64,000 nucleotides of DNA from Flavobacterium zepuense (GCF_007097145.1 NZ_VJVZ01000011.1:62001-126000), one strand, 5' to 3'. Positions 32,361 through 41,343 are shown, numbered from the stretch's first letter. Numbers and translations: made by a program. Notes: generated from the letters alone by a model not told the origin.

Positions 32361-33248
32361 TTACTGTTTTATAAAATAATCATAAGCAGCTTTAGCTATG
32401 TCAGCAATTATTTTCTCATTGGTTGCATTATCTTCTTTTGAATTTGATACAAATACACTTATGAAAAAATACTTGCCATTTGGAAGGAAAACAACGCCAA
32501 TATCGTTCGTTGCTGCCGAAATACCTTCGCTGTTAGTACCCGATGTCCCGGTTCTATGCGCCACTATGGTGCCTTTAGGCAGTTGACCTTTTATGCGCTT
32601 AGCCCCCACAGTGGTTGCTTTCAGGGTAGTCCATAAAAAGTTATAACTGTCCTGAGATAATAGTTTTTTGTTATTGTAATAAGCGATTAGCACTTCAGTA
32701 GCCGACTTAGGTGTTGTCCAGTTTTTAAACTGGGTTTCCCAGTCTTTGTGCATATCCTCCTCGGTAGCTTTAATCGATATATTCTTAAAGTTGTTTTTTA
32801 TGAAGTAATTGTCAACAAACTTTGGCCCTCCTAAAAGGCGCAGTAAAATATCACAGCCGTTGTTATCACTTTGTACTAGCGTATATTCTAAAATTTTGGC
32901 AAGGCTAAGTGTTGCACCATTAGGATAATCATCCCGCATAGGGCTCCAGGTATCTTTTAGCAGATCGGTATGTGTTAATTTTATTTTTTGGTTTAATTGA
33001 AATTTTCCTTCATCAACTTCAGATAATACAGCTATTGCAATGTGAAACTTATAAACGCTTTGCAACGGTAAATGATTGGTGGCATTTATGCTTACTGTAT
33101 CTTTTAAATTATTGCCAATGATAGAAACTCCAACCGTTGCTTTCTTATTTTTAATGATGTCCTCTATTTCTTTTTGTAGTGTGCTAACCTGGGCAAATGA
33201 TTTGGTTAGCGATAATAAGAGTATGAGGCAGATAAGTTGTTTATTCAT
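32361..33248 (-). CDS. Class A beta-lactamase (subclass A2-like)
   Basis: This 295-residue periplasmic serine beta-lactamase has a signal peptide (MNKQLICLILLLSLTKSFAQ). The motifs are SVYK (S64/K67), SDN (127-129) and an omega-loop Glu (E163 in EEDMHKDWETQF). The KTG box reads RTG (R232) in HRTGTSGTN. The MH..NWTTP omega loop groups it with Bacteroidota PER/VEB/CME-type subclass A2 enzymes, which hydrolyse cephalosporins. Start at ATG 33248, where the signal peptide begins. No mobile element is near, so it looks intrinsic to the chromosome. Confidence 0.94.
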   Translation of the reverse strand: MNKQLICLILLLSLTKSFAQVSTLQKEIEDIIKNKKATVGVSIIGNNLKDTVSINATNHLPLQSVYKFHIAIAVLSEVDEGKFQLNQKIKLTHTDLLKDTWSPMRDDYPNGATLSLAKILEYTLVQSDNNGCDILLRLLGGPKFVDNYFIKNNFKNISIKATEEDMHKDWETQFKNWTTPKSATEVLIAYYNNKKLLSQDSYNFLWTTLKATTVGAKRIKGQLPKGTIVAHRTGTSGTNSEGISAATNDIGVVFLPNGKYFFISVFVSNSKEDNATNEKIIADIAKAAYDYFIKQ

Positions 33249-33416
33249 TGTTCTATTATATATTAAAACCAATAAGAGCAAAGGTAGTAAACGGCATATT
33301 GTAAGATAGAGTATAACTTGAGAATATAAGACGATTGTTAAAAAAATGTTAAGTGAGAAATATTCGCAACGTGCATGAAAAGATATTAGATACTATTGCA
33401 ATTTAAAACCTTACCC

Positions 33417-34106
33417 ATGAAAAAGATACTGTATACATTACTGCTACTGTTCGCTATTAATGCTTTCAGCCAAAATACCTACATACAATATACGGCCAAA
33501 ATACATGATGAGACCGGACTGTATGGCGACCAGGACTTTTTAAGGCAAACGTTAGATAATGCCCTTGCCAGCACTATGAGTTTTGGACTTATTATTAATA
33601 AAGAAGGTGCCAAATTTTATAACGAAGAGTACAACAGCCCAACGTTGATGGGCGATGAAGAAATGATACGCTTAAGCTTATTATTGTTTGCACAGTATAG
33701 TGGCGATGTGTACACACTTGATAAATCTGTCTATGAGCAGCACTTACAGGGTAATAAAAGTGTTTACACAAAAGCGCCCGTACTTAACAACTGGGTAATT
33801 AGTAAAGAAACTAAAGTGATTAACGGCAGGCTGTGCCAAAAGGCCACTACTGATTATGTGGTTAAAAATAAGTTAGGTGTATTTAACCATCCTGTAACCG
33901 CATGGTATTGCACGGTGCTTAATTACAGCTATGGTCCTATAGGCTATGGTAACCTACCGGGGCTTATTACAGAGTTAACTGTGAGGAATGTTACCTACAA
34001 CCTTGCTAAAATTGAGGAATCAACCGCAAAAGATTTTGATATTAAGTTCCTTTCCACAAGTAAAATACAATCTCAGAAAGATTTTGACCGTGAAATAGGC
34101 GATTAA
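33417..34106 (+). CDS. GLPGLI-family secreted protein
   Basis: This 229-residue protein has a signal peptide (MKKILYTLLLLFAINAFSQ). The family-defining GPIGYGNLPGLITEL comes near residue 185, preceded by AWYCTVLNYS. GLPGLI proteins are Bacteroidota-specific, secreted and of unknown function; many sit near TonB or peptidase genes. The chosen start is ATG 33417; a TTG at 33396 is rejected because the signal peptide starts at the ATG. Confidence 0.92.
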   Translation: MKKILYTLLLLFAINAFSQNTYIQYTAKIHDETGLYGDQDFLRQTLDNALASTMSFGLIINKEGAKFYNEEYNSPTLMGDEEMIRLSLLLFAQYSGDVYTLDKSVYEQHLQGNKSVYTKAPVLNNWVISKETKVINGRLCQKATTDYVVKNKLGVFNHPVTAWYCTVLNYSYGPIGYGNLPGLITELTVRNVTYNLAKIEESTAKDFDIKFLSTSKIQSQKDFDREIGD

Positions 34107-34113
34107 TAAGTAT

Positions 34114-34143
34114 AAAAAAAGACTCACATGATTGTGAGCCTTT
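34114..34143 (-). terminator. Terminator after the acyl-ACP desaturase gene
   Basis: GACTCACA (34121-34128) pairs with TGTGAGCC (34133-34140, one mismatch). On the minus strand it is followed by seven T. It lies between convergent genes and may serve both. Confidence 0.7.
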
Positions 34144-34149
34144 GCTATA

Positions 34150-35145
34150 TTATTTAACCAGTGCAGGTTTTACCCATTTAAAAATGTGCGATTCTTGTGG
34201 TATTACTAATCTATCCGATATTCGTGCCATCCTGTCCGGCAGTTTCATAAGGTAATCCCTTGCTTTTTCTGCTTCGGCGGTAAGCCCATCTATTTTATCT
34301 ATCTGCCATTTTTCTACAAGCTTCCTAAGAATATCAACATAGTCGTTAGCGGTGTAAACACCAATACGCTGAGCAGAGTCTGAAAATTGCTCAAAAGCAG
34401 AGCTTATCTTTTGGCCTGACTCCCTTAAAAAGTGGGCAGGCATCACGATTTTTTGCTTCATCATATACTGGAAAGCCAGCATCATTTCGCTTGGGTCTAC
34501 CTTAAATATTTGGTCTACAAACTCGCTATAGGCCATGTGGTGGCGCATTTCGTCACCCGCAATAAGGCGGCACATTTTAGAAAGTTTGTTATCACCGTAC
34601 TTTTTAGCCAGTTGCGATACACGGTTGTGCGAAATATAGGTAGCCAGCTCCTGAAAACTGGTATACACAAAGTTTTTATACGGGTCGCGGCCGGTACCAA
34701 TATCAAAACCATCATTAATAAGGTGCTGGGTAGTCATCTCTATCTCGCGCATATCAACACGGCCAGATAGGTAAAGGTATTTATTAAGCAGGTCGCCGTG
34801 GCGGTTTTCTTCGCCCGTCCAGTTACGCACCCATTTGCTCCATCCGTTGCCTTTGTCTTCTGTTTGGTTAACGCCTTCAACATCCATAAGCCACGACTCA
34901 TACGTAGGCAGGGCTTCCTCGGTAATGGTATCGCCCACAAGCACTACCCAAAAATCATAAGGCAGGTCTTTGGCAAGTTCCCTTAGTTCTTTAACCTCAT
35001 CAAAAAATATTTCGTTTTGCGAGTCTGGCAGCAGGTCCGTAGGCTGCCATATTTTTTCGACCGGGATAAGAAAGTTCTCAACAAAAGAGTCGATGTTCTT
35101 TTCCAGGAACTGCATTACTTCCAGCCGAACGTTATGTGTAGACAT
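34150..35145 (-). CDS. Soluble acyl-ACP desaturase (fatty acid desaturase type 2)
   Basis: This 331-residue di-iron enzyme introduces a double bond into acyl-ACP. The two iron-binding motifs are EENRHG (E112-H116) and DEMRHH (D198-H203), with a further ligand in FQELATY. All match the plant stearoyl-ACP desaturase family. It begins 6 bases after plsC, so lipid desaturation and phospholipid assembly are co-expressed. Such operons are used for membrane-fluidity adjustment; that role is inferred. Confidence 0.95.
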   Translation of the reverse strand: MSTHNVRLEVMQFLEKNIDSFVENFLIPVEKIWQPTDLLPDSQNEIFFDEVKELRELAKDLPYDFWVVLVGDTITEEALPTYESWLMDVEGVNQTEDKGNGWSKWVRNWTGEENRHGDLLNKYLYLSGRVDMREIEMTTQHLINDGFDIGTGRDPYKNFVYTSFQELATYISHNRVSQLAKKYGDNKLSKMCRLIAGDEMRHHMAYSEFVDQIFKVDPSEMMLAFQYMMKQKIVMPAHFLRESGQKISSAFEQFSDSAQRIGVYTANDYVDILRKLVEKWQIDKIDGLTAEAEKARDYLMKLPDRMARISDRLVIPQESHIFKWVKPALVK

Positions 35146-35151
35146 GATATT

Positions 35152-35886
35152 TTAATTTTTTATTCCTTGTATAACTGCATTCTCTGTCCTCTCAATCACT
35201 TCTTCAAAAGGAATATTCTTAATAGCAAAAGGTTCCTGTATTGTAAAAGTTAGCCTGCTGCCCAATCCCAGGGGGTACTGCCCGTAGCGTACTATTTTCC
35301 AGGAATTGTTAATACTAATAGGTACAATATACGCAGAAGGAGCGTATTTACATAGTATTTTAAGACCGTTTTCAGAAAACTTCTTCGGTATTCCATCCTT
35401 ACTTCGGGTCCCTTCCGGGAAGATAACGGCAGATCGTTTGTACTTTTCTATATACTCGGCAAGGCCTTTTATTGCCGGCAATGCCTGTTTAGGATCTTTC
35501 CGGTCTATTAAAACGCTGCCGCCGTGCCTTAAATTGTATGAAACACTTGGTATGCCTTTGCCCAGCTCTTTTTTACTGATGAACTTAGGGTGAAATTTGC
35601 GCATAAACCATATAATGGGCGGTATATCATACATGCTCTGGTGGTTAGCCACTATAATAAGCGGTACACCCGCAGGCACCTTTTCTAAACCATTAAATGC
35701 AATAGTAGTGCCAAGAATGTGCAGGCACCTTGTAAGGCCGGCATTTAGTATATCGACACTTTTTTTATGTGTCTGGTAGCCAAACACATTAAGGCATAGC
35801 CACTGTATTGGATGAAAAATAACCAACAACAACAGGAACACCAGGTAAAAAATTATAGATAAGGGATACGATAGTATCTTTTGCAT
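35152..35886 (-). CDS. plsC: 1-acyl-sn-glycerol-3-phosphate acyltransferase
   Basis: This 244-residue membrane-bound acyltransferase transfers an acyl chain to lysophosphatidic acid. It has a membrane helix near the N-terminus (about 8-30), the catalytic NHQSMYD (H82, D87) and the substrate motif FPEGTRS (155-161). Start at ATG 35886 rather than the longer frame from 35943, whose extra residues are not family-like. It is the first gene of an operon with the acyl-ACP desaturase. Confidence 0.93.
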   Translation of the reverse strand: MQKILSYPLSIIFYLVFLLLLVIFHPIQWLCLNVFGYQTHKKSVDILNAGLTRCLHILGTTIAFNGLEKVPAGVPLIIVANHQSMYDIPPIIWFMRKFHPKFISKKELGKGIPSVSYNLRHGGSVLIDRKDPKQALPAIKGLAEYIEKYKRSAVIFPEGTRSKDGIPKKFSENGLKILCKYAPSAYIVPISINNSWKIVRYGQYPLGLGSRLTFTIQEPFAIKNIPFEEVIERTENAVIQGIKN

Positions 35887-35967
35887 ATAACTCTTAAAAA
35901 ATTCGCGTAAAAGTAGTACCTTTTTCGTTAATATTAAAAACAATTAGTATGCAGGCATAATTACTAA

Positions 35968-35995
35968 TAAAAAAACCACGCTATTGCGTGGTTTA
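35968..35995 (-). terminator. Terminator after the bacilliredoxin gene
   Basis: AAACCACGC (35973-35981) pairs perfectly with GCGTGGTTT (35986-35994). On the minus strand a T run follows. Confidence 0.85.
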
Positions 35996-36017
35996 CAAGT
36001 ATTTTAAGAGGTGCTAA

Positions 36018-36428
36018 CTAACAGTATTCGTCGTAAGCGTCTTTAAGGTTTTCTGCTATCATTTCTGCAGGGCGGCCTTCAATGTGGTGACGCTCTAACA
36101 TATGTACAAGCTCACCGTCTTTAAACAAAGCCATGCTTGGCGATGATGGAGGGAAAGGGAACATAAGGCTCCTTGCCTCATCTACCGCTTCTTTATCTAC
36201 ACCGGCAAAAACCGTAATAAGGTTACCGGGCGTTTTAGCATTAGCAAGGCTCATTTTAGCGCCCGGCCTCGCGTTACGTGCTGCACAGCCACATACAGAG
36301 TTTACTACTACAAGCGTAGTACCTTCTTTACTTATAGCGTCTTTAACCGCATCGGCTGTATATAATTCTTGAAAACCAGCTTCCGATAGTTCGGCACGCA
36401 TTGGTTTTACCAGTTCTTCAGGATACAT
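36018..36428 (-). CDS. BrxA/BrxB-family bacilliredoxin
   Basis: This 136-residue thioredoxin-fold protein of the YphP/YqiW family has the active-site CGC motif (C46, C48 in VCGCAARNARPG). FPPSSPSMALFKDGELV follows. In Firmicutes these proteins remove bacillithiol from oxidised proteins; Bacteroidota also make bacillithiol-type thiols. A -7 box lies at 36454-36461 and a terminator follows, so it is monocistronic. Confidence 0.95.
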   Translation of the reverse strand: MYPEELVKPMRAELSEAGFQELYTADAVKDAISKEGTTLVVVNSVCGCAARNARPGAKMSLANAKTPGNLITVFAGVDKEAVDEARSLMFPFPPSSPSMALFKDGELVHMLERHHIEGRPAEMIAENLKDAYDEYC

Positions 36429-36453
36429 AATTATAATATTTAAAATTATACTG

Positions 36454-36461
36454 CAAAGATA
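36454..36461 (-). promoter_or_regulatory. -7 box for the bacilliredoxin gene
   Basis: The minus strand reads TATCTTTG, matching TAnnTTTG, 25 bases upstream of the ATG. Confidence 0.6.
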
Positions 36462-36501
36462 AATAATTTTTTAGCCAATTGTATAACCGTAAATAATTTT
36501 G

Positions 36502-37647
36502 TTACAGATTTAGCATTCTGCGCACCAGCGCCTTAATAAACAAACCCTTAGGGCATTTTAATATTACTGCAAGGTCTTCGGCTAACGTAGTCTCCTCATC
36601 TAAAAATTTAAAGATTGGGGCAGCATTGCCGCCTTTAAACATAGCTGAGAACATAGCCGACCCCTTGTGGTTTTTACGCGCAAGGATATCCAGCAGTAGC
36701 AAATCGTAAAACCAGAATTTATTCTGTTTACACAGCTTTGTAAAATCGTTTTGCGATTGCAGGAAATGCACCAGCTCCCTCGATCTTTTATCGGCATTTT
36801 TAAAGGTGTAGCCAGTGCTGGCCTTTGTCCATCCTCCAGCCGAGCCAATATTGAGTATATTTTTGGTATTGTTCTTCCAAAATTTGTAGCTCGTCATGGG
36901 TATGCTGCCGCGTTCTTTATCCACGATCTCATATTCGGTAACGCCTTTATCTGACAAATACTGCTTGATAACCTCCTCATATTCAGCTATAGGCAAAAGG
37001 TCTTTAGAAAAAAGGGTGTATTCTACAATAGCTTCGGTATCGTTAAAGGGTAGCACATACATAAAGCGGGTATTGCCTCTTTGCGGGATGCTGAAATCCA
37101 TGAACGTGGGTTTATCAGATGTAAAGTCAGAAGTACTGGTCTTAACATGCCAGCCAATAAAGTGCTGTTGCAGTACCGGATATTGTTTTTGCGATGCGGC
37201 TAACGCAGGGTTATAGATACTGTTGAACAGCTTATTACAGGTATAACTCTCCGTTTCTGTTTTTACGATGACGTTTATATCTAAATCAACAAAATCAACA
37301 ACTTTCTGATGAATGAACTCTATATTCTTGTGCTTTTTAATTTCAGTAAATACAAAATCATAAAAGTCGATACCACGTATCATGTTGTACTCGTAACCTT
37401 CAAAATCCAGGTCGGCGCTAAAGTCTTTACTGGCAAAAAGTGCGGTTTCCCATCTCCTGAAGATAATATCATCCCAAATGGTTACACCGCGCTGCCAAAA
37501 GCACCAGGTACGATCGTTGGCCTGTTTGGTGTCGGTATCCAGCAATAGGATCGATTTATCGCTAAAACGCCCTGAAACAGCCATACGGTACACCGTCATC
37601 AGGCTCGATAGCCCTGCGCCTGCAAAAATGTAATTGTAATGCTTCAT
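36502..37647 (-). CDS. crtY: Lycopene beta-cyclase
   Basis: This 381-residue flavoprotein cyclises lycopene to beta-carotene, a step to zeaxanthin-type pigments in flavobacteria. The FAD-binding start is YIFAGAGLSSLMTVYRM. NDRTWCFWQRG, GRHV-like IGWHVKTS, and GSAGGWTKASTGYTF near residue 265 are the CrtY family blocks. No other carotenoid gene is adjacent. A -7 box ends 5 bases before the ATG, suggesting a leaderless transcript. Confidence 0.93.
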   Translation of the reverse strand: MKHYNYIFAGAGLSSLMTVYRMAVSGRFSDKSILLLDTDTKQANDRTWCFWQRGVTIWDDIIFRRWETALFASKDFSADLDFEGYEYNMIRGIDFYDFVFTEIKKHKNIEFIHQKVVDFVDLDINVIVKTETESYTCNKLFNSIYNPALAASQKQYPVLQQHFIGWHVKTSTSDFTSDKPTFMDFSIPQRGNTRFMYVLPFNDTEAIVEYTLFSKDLLPIAEYEEVIKQYLSDKGVTEYEIVDKERGSIPMTSYKFWKNNTKNILNIGSAGGWTKASTGYTFKNADKRSRELVHFLQSQNDFTKLCKQNKFWFYDLLLLDILARKNHKGSAMFSAMFKGGNAAPIFKFLDEETTLAEDLAVILKCPKGLFIKALVRRMLNL

Positions 37648-37652
37648 TATTT

Positions 37653-37660
37653 CAAAAGTA
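37653..37660 (-). promoter_or_regulatory. -7 box immediately before crtY
   Basis: The minus strand reads TACTTTTG, matching TAnnTTTG. Only 5 bases separate it from the start codon. Confidence 0.5.
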
Positions 37661-37722
37661 GGGAATTTTTGCCCTTTTTAGATTTTTGCAAAGTCTATCA
37701 CAAGTTAAATTAACTATAAATA

Positions 37723-37738
37723 TTTAGCCTTGCCTAAA
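37723..37738 (+). promoter_or_regulatory. DtxR/MntR-like palindrome TTTAG-N6-CTAAA
   Basis: TTTAGCCTTGCCTAAA has inverted TTTAG/CTAAA halves resembling metal-regulator boxes. It lies about 30 bases upstream of the -7 box of the dtxR-mntH operon, where binding would interfere with initiation. Confidence 0.4.
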
Positions 37739-37766
37739 AATATCTTTCATTAGTCCAAATTATCAC

Positions 37767-37774
37767 TATCTTTG
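37767..37774 (+). promoter_or_regulatory. -7 box for the dtxR-mntH operon
   Basis: TATCTTTG matches TAnnTTTG, 20 bases before ATG 37795. Confidence 0.6.
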
Positions 37775-37794
37775 TAGATAATGCATTGTTCGTA

Positions 37795-38448
37795 ATGACC
37801 TACTCTGAAGAAAATTACCTTAAAGTTATCTACCACTTATCCCTTAACAACAGTAAGGGTGTAAATACTAATTCTATTGCTAATGTAATGGAAAGTAAGC
37901 CGTCGTCGGTTACCGATATGGTGCAGAAGCTTGCCGAAAAAGACCTGGTTATCTATAAAAAATACCAAGGTGTATCGCTTACCGAAAAAGGCAAATTTAC
38001 AGCACTTATGATCGTGCGCAAGCACCGCATGTGGGAAGTTTTTTTAGTGGAAACCTTAGATTTTTCGTGGGATGAGGTACACGATGTTGCAGAACAGCTG
38101 GAGCACATTAAAAGCGAAAAGCTGATTAACAAGCTGGAAGAATTTCTCGGTTTCCCTACGGAAGACCCGCACGGCGACCCAATACCCGACCGTAACGGCA
38201 AAATTGCCAAAATAGATAAAAAGCTGCTGTCTGAAATTGGGGTAGGCAAAAAAGTAATTTGCGTAGGTGTAAAAGACAGTTCGCCACCCTTTCTGCAATA
38301 CCTTGATAAGCAGCAAATAGCACTTGGCTCTGCCATTGAGGTGCTTGCTAAAGAAGATTTTGACCAGTCGCTTAGCCTTCGTGTAGACGATAAAGATGTA
38401 AGCGTATCTAATAAAATTGCCTCTAACCTGTTTGTAAAACCCGTATAA
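37795..38448 (+). CDS. DtxR/MntR-family metal-dependent repressor
   Basis: This 217-residue protein has a winged HTH (TYSEENYLKVIYHLS, TNSIANVMESKPSSVTDMVQKLAEKDLV). A helical dimerisation/metal domain follows (RKHRMWEVFLVETLDFSWDEVHDVAEQLEH, with ligand-type His, Glu and Cys positions). A C-terminal SH3/FeoA-like domain lies at about 145-217. Its stop abuts the ATG of the Nramp transporter, so it is the local Mn/Fe sensor. Start at ATG 37795, not TTG 37786. A TTTAG/CTAAA palindrome lies upstream. Confidence 0.94.
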   Translation: MTYSEENYLKVIYHLSLNNSKGVNTNSIANVMESKPSSVTDMVQKLAEKDLVIYKKYQGVSLTEKGKFTALMIVRKHRMWEVFLVETLDFSWDEVHDVAEQLEHIKSEKLINKLEEFLGFPTEDPHGDPIPDRNGKIAKIDKKLLSEIGVGKKVICVGVKDSSPPFLQYLDKQQIALGSAIEVLAKEDFDQSLSLRVDDKDVSVSNKIASNLFVKPV

Positions 38449-40329
38449 ATGGCCCACAATAATCATTCGCTGGAAGATGTACATGAGTCGGTAGCCGCAG
38501 GCGGAAACAGTACCGGCTGGAAAAAAATACTGGCCTTTTTTGGTCCGGCCTACATGATAAGTGTTGGCTACATGGATCCTGGTAACTGGGCTACCGATCT
38601 TGCAGGTGGTAGCCAGTTTGGCTACAGCCTGCTGTGGGTGCTGCTTATGAGCAACCTTATGGCACTGCTGCTGCAAAGCCTTAGCGCCCGCCTGGGTATT
38701 GTAACCCGCCGCGACCTGGCACAGGCATCGCGCGAAACGTACCCTAAATACATCAATATATTTTTATATGCGTTGGCAGAGGTTGCCATTGCCGCGTGCG
38801 ACCTTGCCGAGGTACTGGGTATGGCGATAGGTTTAAAATTGTTGTTTGACCTGCCTATGCTTTGGGGGGTAAGCATTACCATGTTTGATACCTTTTTGCT
38901 GTTATTCCTTATGAATAAGGGCATCAAGAAAATGGAAGCCTTTATTATTGGCCTGATAGCCATTATAGGCCTTTCGTTTTTAGCTGAAATGTTTTTTGCA
39001 CAGCCGGATGGCGCTGAAATTGTAAAAGGGCTCGTACCTACCATTCCCAGCAGTGCGGCGCTTTATATTGCCATTGGTATTATTGGTGCCACGGTTATGC
39101 CGCATAACTTGTACCTGCATTCATCTTTGGTGCAAACCCGTAAATTCGACCGTACGTTTAGCGGTATCAAACAGGCCATTAGGTACAACTTAATCGATTC
39201 TGTCATAGCCCTTAACCTTGCATTTTTTGTAAATGCTGCCATATTAATACTCGCCGCTGCTACCTTTTTTACTAACGGCTTGCACGAAGTAGCCGATATT
39301 CAGGATGCGCACAAACTCCTGGAGCCTATGCTGGGCAACTGGGCCGCTATACTATTTGCGCTGGCGCTTATTGCGGCAGGGCAAAGCAGTACCATTACAG
39401 GTACTCTTGCAGGGCAAATTGTTATGGAAGGCTACCTTAACCTGCGCATACAGCCATGGGTACGCCGCATTGTTACCCGCCTTATTGCCATCTTACCGGC
39501 ATTTTTAACCATACTATATTTTGGTGAAGATTCCACGGGGGAACTGCTGGTACTAAGCCAGGTAATACTAAGCCTCCAGCTTGGGTTTGCCATAATACCG
39601 CTTATTCATTTTGTGAGCGATAAAAGCAAGATGAATGAGTTTACCATTGGTACCTACACTAAAATAGGAGCATGGGCCATTGCGCTGACTATCGTAGCGT
39701 TAAATGCCAATTTGGTATACGATGAAATCCATGGATGGATAACAAACTCTAAAGACCCTATATACATCTGGATATTTGTAGTGCCGGTTACAGCGCTTGC
39801 GGTGGGCGTATTGCTTTATATAACTATTGAGCCTTTTGTTATGAAAAGCAGGGCTACAAAAAATCTTGTGCCCCACCTTAGCCCGGCCGCTATTAAAAGC
39901 CTGCCTGTTAAACAGGTGTACAAAAATATAGTAGTAGCGCTTGATTTTAGCCGCACCGATGGCAAAACCATAAGCAGCGCATTGCAGCTTGGCGGTACCG
40001 ATGCCCGCTACACGCTGATACATATTGTAGAAACCGTTGGGGCAATGCTGCATGGCGACCAGGCATCCGACTATGAAACCAACAGCGATAAGGAATACTT
40101 AGACCAGTACAAAAAAAGCCTTGAAGAATTGGGTTATACCGTCTCTACAAGACTAAGCTTTGGCAGCCCTAAAAAAGAGATACCTAAAATTATTACTACT
40201 GATGATACTTTTGATATCCTGATATTAGGCGCACACGGGCACAACTTCTTTAAAGACCTGATATTTGGTACAACCGTAGATGCCGTAAGGCATAAAGTAA
40301 AAATACCGGTGCTTATTATTAAGGATTAG
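38449..40329 (+). CDS. mntH: Nramp Mn2+/Fe2+ transporter fused to a UspA domain
   Basis: This 626-residue inner-membrane protein has about eleven transmembrane segments in residues 25-470. The Nramp signatures are DPGN (43-46, in GYMDPGNWATDL) and MPH (217-219, in TVMPHNLYLHS). A linker leads to a cytoplasmic universal-stress-protein domain (about 488-626: NIVVALDFS, ILILGAHGHNFFKDLIFGTTVDAV). The UspA domain could sense nucleotide and gate transport; that is inference. It directly follows the DtxR-type regulator with no gap. Confidence 0.95.
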   Translation: MAHNNHSLEDVHESVAAGGNSTGWKKILAFFGPAYMISVGYMDPGNWATDLAGGSQFGYSLLWVLLMSNLMALLLQSLSARLGIVTRRDLAQASRETYPKYINIFLYALAEVAIAACDLAEVLGMAIGLKLLFDLPMLWGVSITMFDTFLLLFLMNKGIKKMEAFIIGLIAIIGLSFLAEMFFAQPDGAEIVKGLVPTIPSSAALYIAIGIIGATVMPHNLYLHSSLVQTRKFDRTFSGIKQAIRYNLIDSVIALNLAFFVNAAILILAAATFFTNGLHEVADIQDAHKLLEPMLGNWAAILFALALIAAGQSSTITGTLAGQIVMEGYLNLRIQPWVRRIVTRLIAILPAFLTILYFGEDSTGELLVLSQVILSLQLGFAIIPLIHFVSDKSKMNEFTIGTYTKIGAWAIALTIVALNANLVYDEIHGWITNSKDPIYIWIFVVPVTALAVGVLLYITIEPFVMKSRATKNLVPHLSPAAIKSLPVKQVYKNIVVALDFSRTDGKTISSALQLGGTDARYTLIHIVETVGAMLHGDQASDYETNSDKEYLDQYKKSLEELGYTVSTRLSFGSPKKEIPKIITTDDTFDILILGAHGHNFFKDLIFGTTVDAVRHKVKIPVLIIKD

Positions 40330-40364
40330 GCTTTAGCTGTCAACCAATAACTGTCAACCGACAA
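40330..40364. repeat. CTGTCAACCNA-type periodic repeat
   Basis: GCTGTCAACCAATAACTGTC and then AACCGACAACT fill the gap between convergent genes. The reverse complement (GTTGTCGGTTGACAG) matches the GTTGTCGGTTGTC repeat at 47549. Confidence 0.45.
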
Positions 40365-41312
40365 CTATTTTGCTTTCTCACTCAAATGCTCCAGCATATC
40401 GGTTGTCATGGCAGTAAGGTCAAAGTCGTGTTTCCAGCCCCAGTCCTGGCGGGCGCTGTCATCGTTAATGCTTTGAGGCCAGCTGTCGGCAATTTTTTGT
40501 CGGAAGTCTGGCTCGTAATCTATAGTAAAATCAGGGATTTCTTTCTTTATCGCTTCGGCAATTTCGGTAGGGGTAAAGTCCATCGCCGAAAGGTTGTATG
40601 CCGAACGTATCTTCACATTCTCTGCAGGAGCCTGCATAATTTCTACGGTTGCACGTATGGCATCATCCATGTACATCATTGGCAGGCGGGTATCTTCGCT
40701 TAAAAAGCAGGTGTATCTGCCATCGGCTAAAGCCTTGTGGTAAATATCAACAGCATAATCAGTTGTACCACCGCCCGGAGGCGTACTCCAGCTAATAAGG
40801 CCCGGGTAACGGATGCTGCGCACATCTACACCATAAATGTTGTGGTAGTATTCGCACCAGCGCTCACCGCTTTGTTTAGAGATTCCGTACACCGTACTTG
40901 GCTCCATGACGGTAAATTGCGGGGTATTTTGCTTAGGCGTTGTAGGCCCAAAAACCGCGATACTACTTGGCCAGAATATCTTTTTAATCTTGCCTGCCTT
41001 AGCGATATTAAGCACATGAAAAAGCGAATTCATATTTAAATCCCAGGCAAAAGCAGGGTTTTTTTCGGCAGTAGCACTAAGTAAAGCTGCCATTAGGTAT
41101 ACATCCTCAACACCATGTTTTTCTATAACATCTTCAACCTGGTTAAAATCAAGCGCGTTAACAACCTCAAACGGCCCCGAAGCCACAAATGCCGGATCGC
41201 CTTTACGAACGTCTGATGCCACAACGGCATCGGTGCCATAAATGCTGCGCAGTTTTTTTGTAAGCTCGGTTCCTATCTGCCCGCAGGCGCCTATAATGAG
41301 TATTTTAGCCAT
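40365..41312 (-). CDS. SDR-type L-threonine 3-dehydrogenase / NAD-dependent epimerase
   Basis: This 315-residue extended SDR has the GACGQIGTEL Rossmann motif and the catalytic pair in VYGISKQSGERW. WSTPPGGGTTDYAVDIYHKAL is characteristic of the short-chain threonine dehydrogenases described from Flavobacterium and archaea. It oxidises L-threonine to 2-amino-3-ketobutyrate with NAD. A UDP-galactose-epimerase role is less likely given that block. It stands alone with a -7 box at 41336-41343. Confidence 0.9.
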   Translation of the reverse strand: MAKILIIGACGQIGTELTKKLRSIYGTDAVVASDVRKGDPAFVASGPFEVVNALDFNQVEDVIEKHGVEDVYLMAALLSATAEKNPAFAWDLNMNSLFHVLNIAKAGKIKKIFWPSSIAVFGPTTPKQNTPQFTVMEPSTVYGISKQSGERWCEYYHNIYGVDVRSIRYPGLISWSTPPGGGTTDYAVDIYHKALADGRYTCFLSEDTRLPMMYMDDAIRATVEIMQAPAENVKIRSAYNLSAMDFTPTEIAEAIKKEIPDFTIDYEPDFRQKIADSWPQSINDDSARQDWGWKHDFDLTAMTTDMLEHLSEKAK

Positions 41313-41335
41313 GTAGTTGTGTATGATTAGTAGTG

Positions 41336-41343
41336 CAAAGATA
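41336..41343 (-). promoter_or_regulatory. -7 box for the threonine dehydrogenase gene
   Basis: The minus strand reads TATCTTTG, matching TAnnTTTG, 23 bases upstream of the ATG. Confidence 0.6.
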
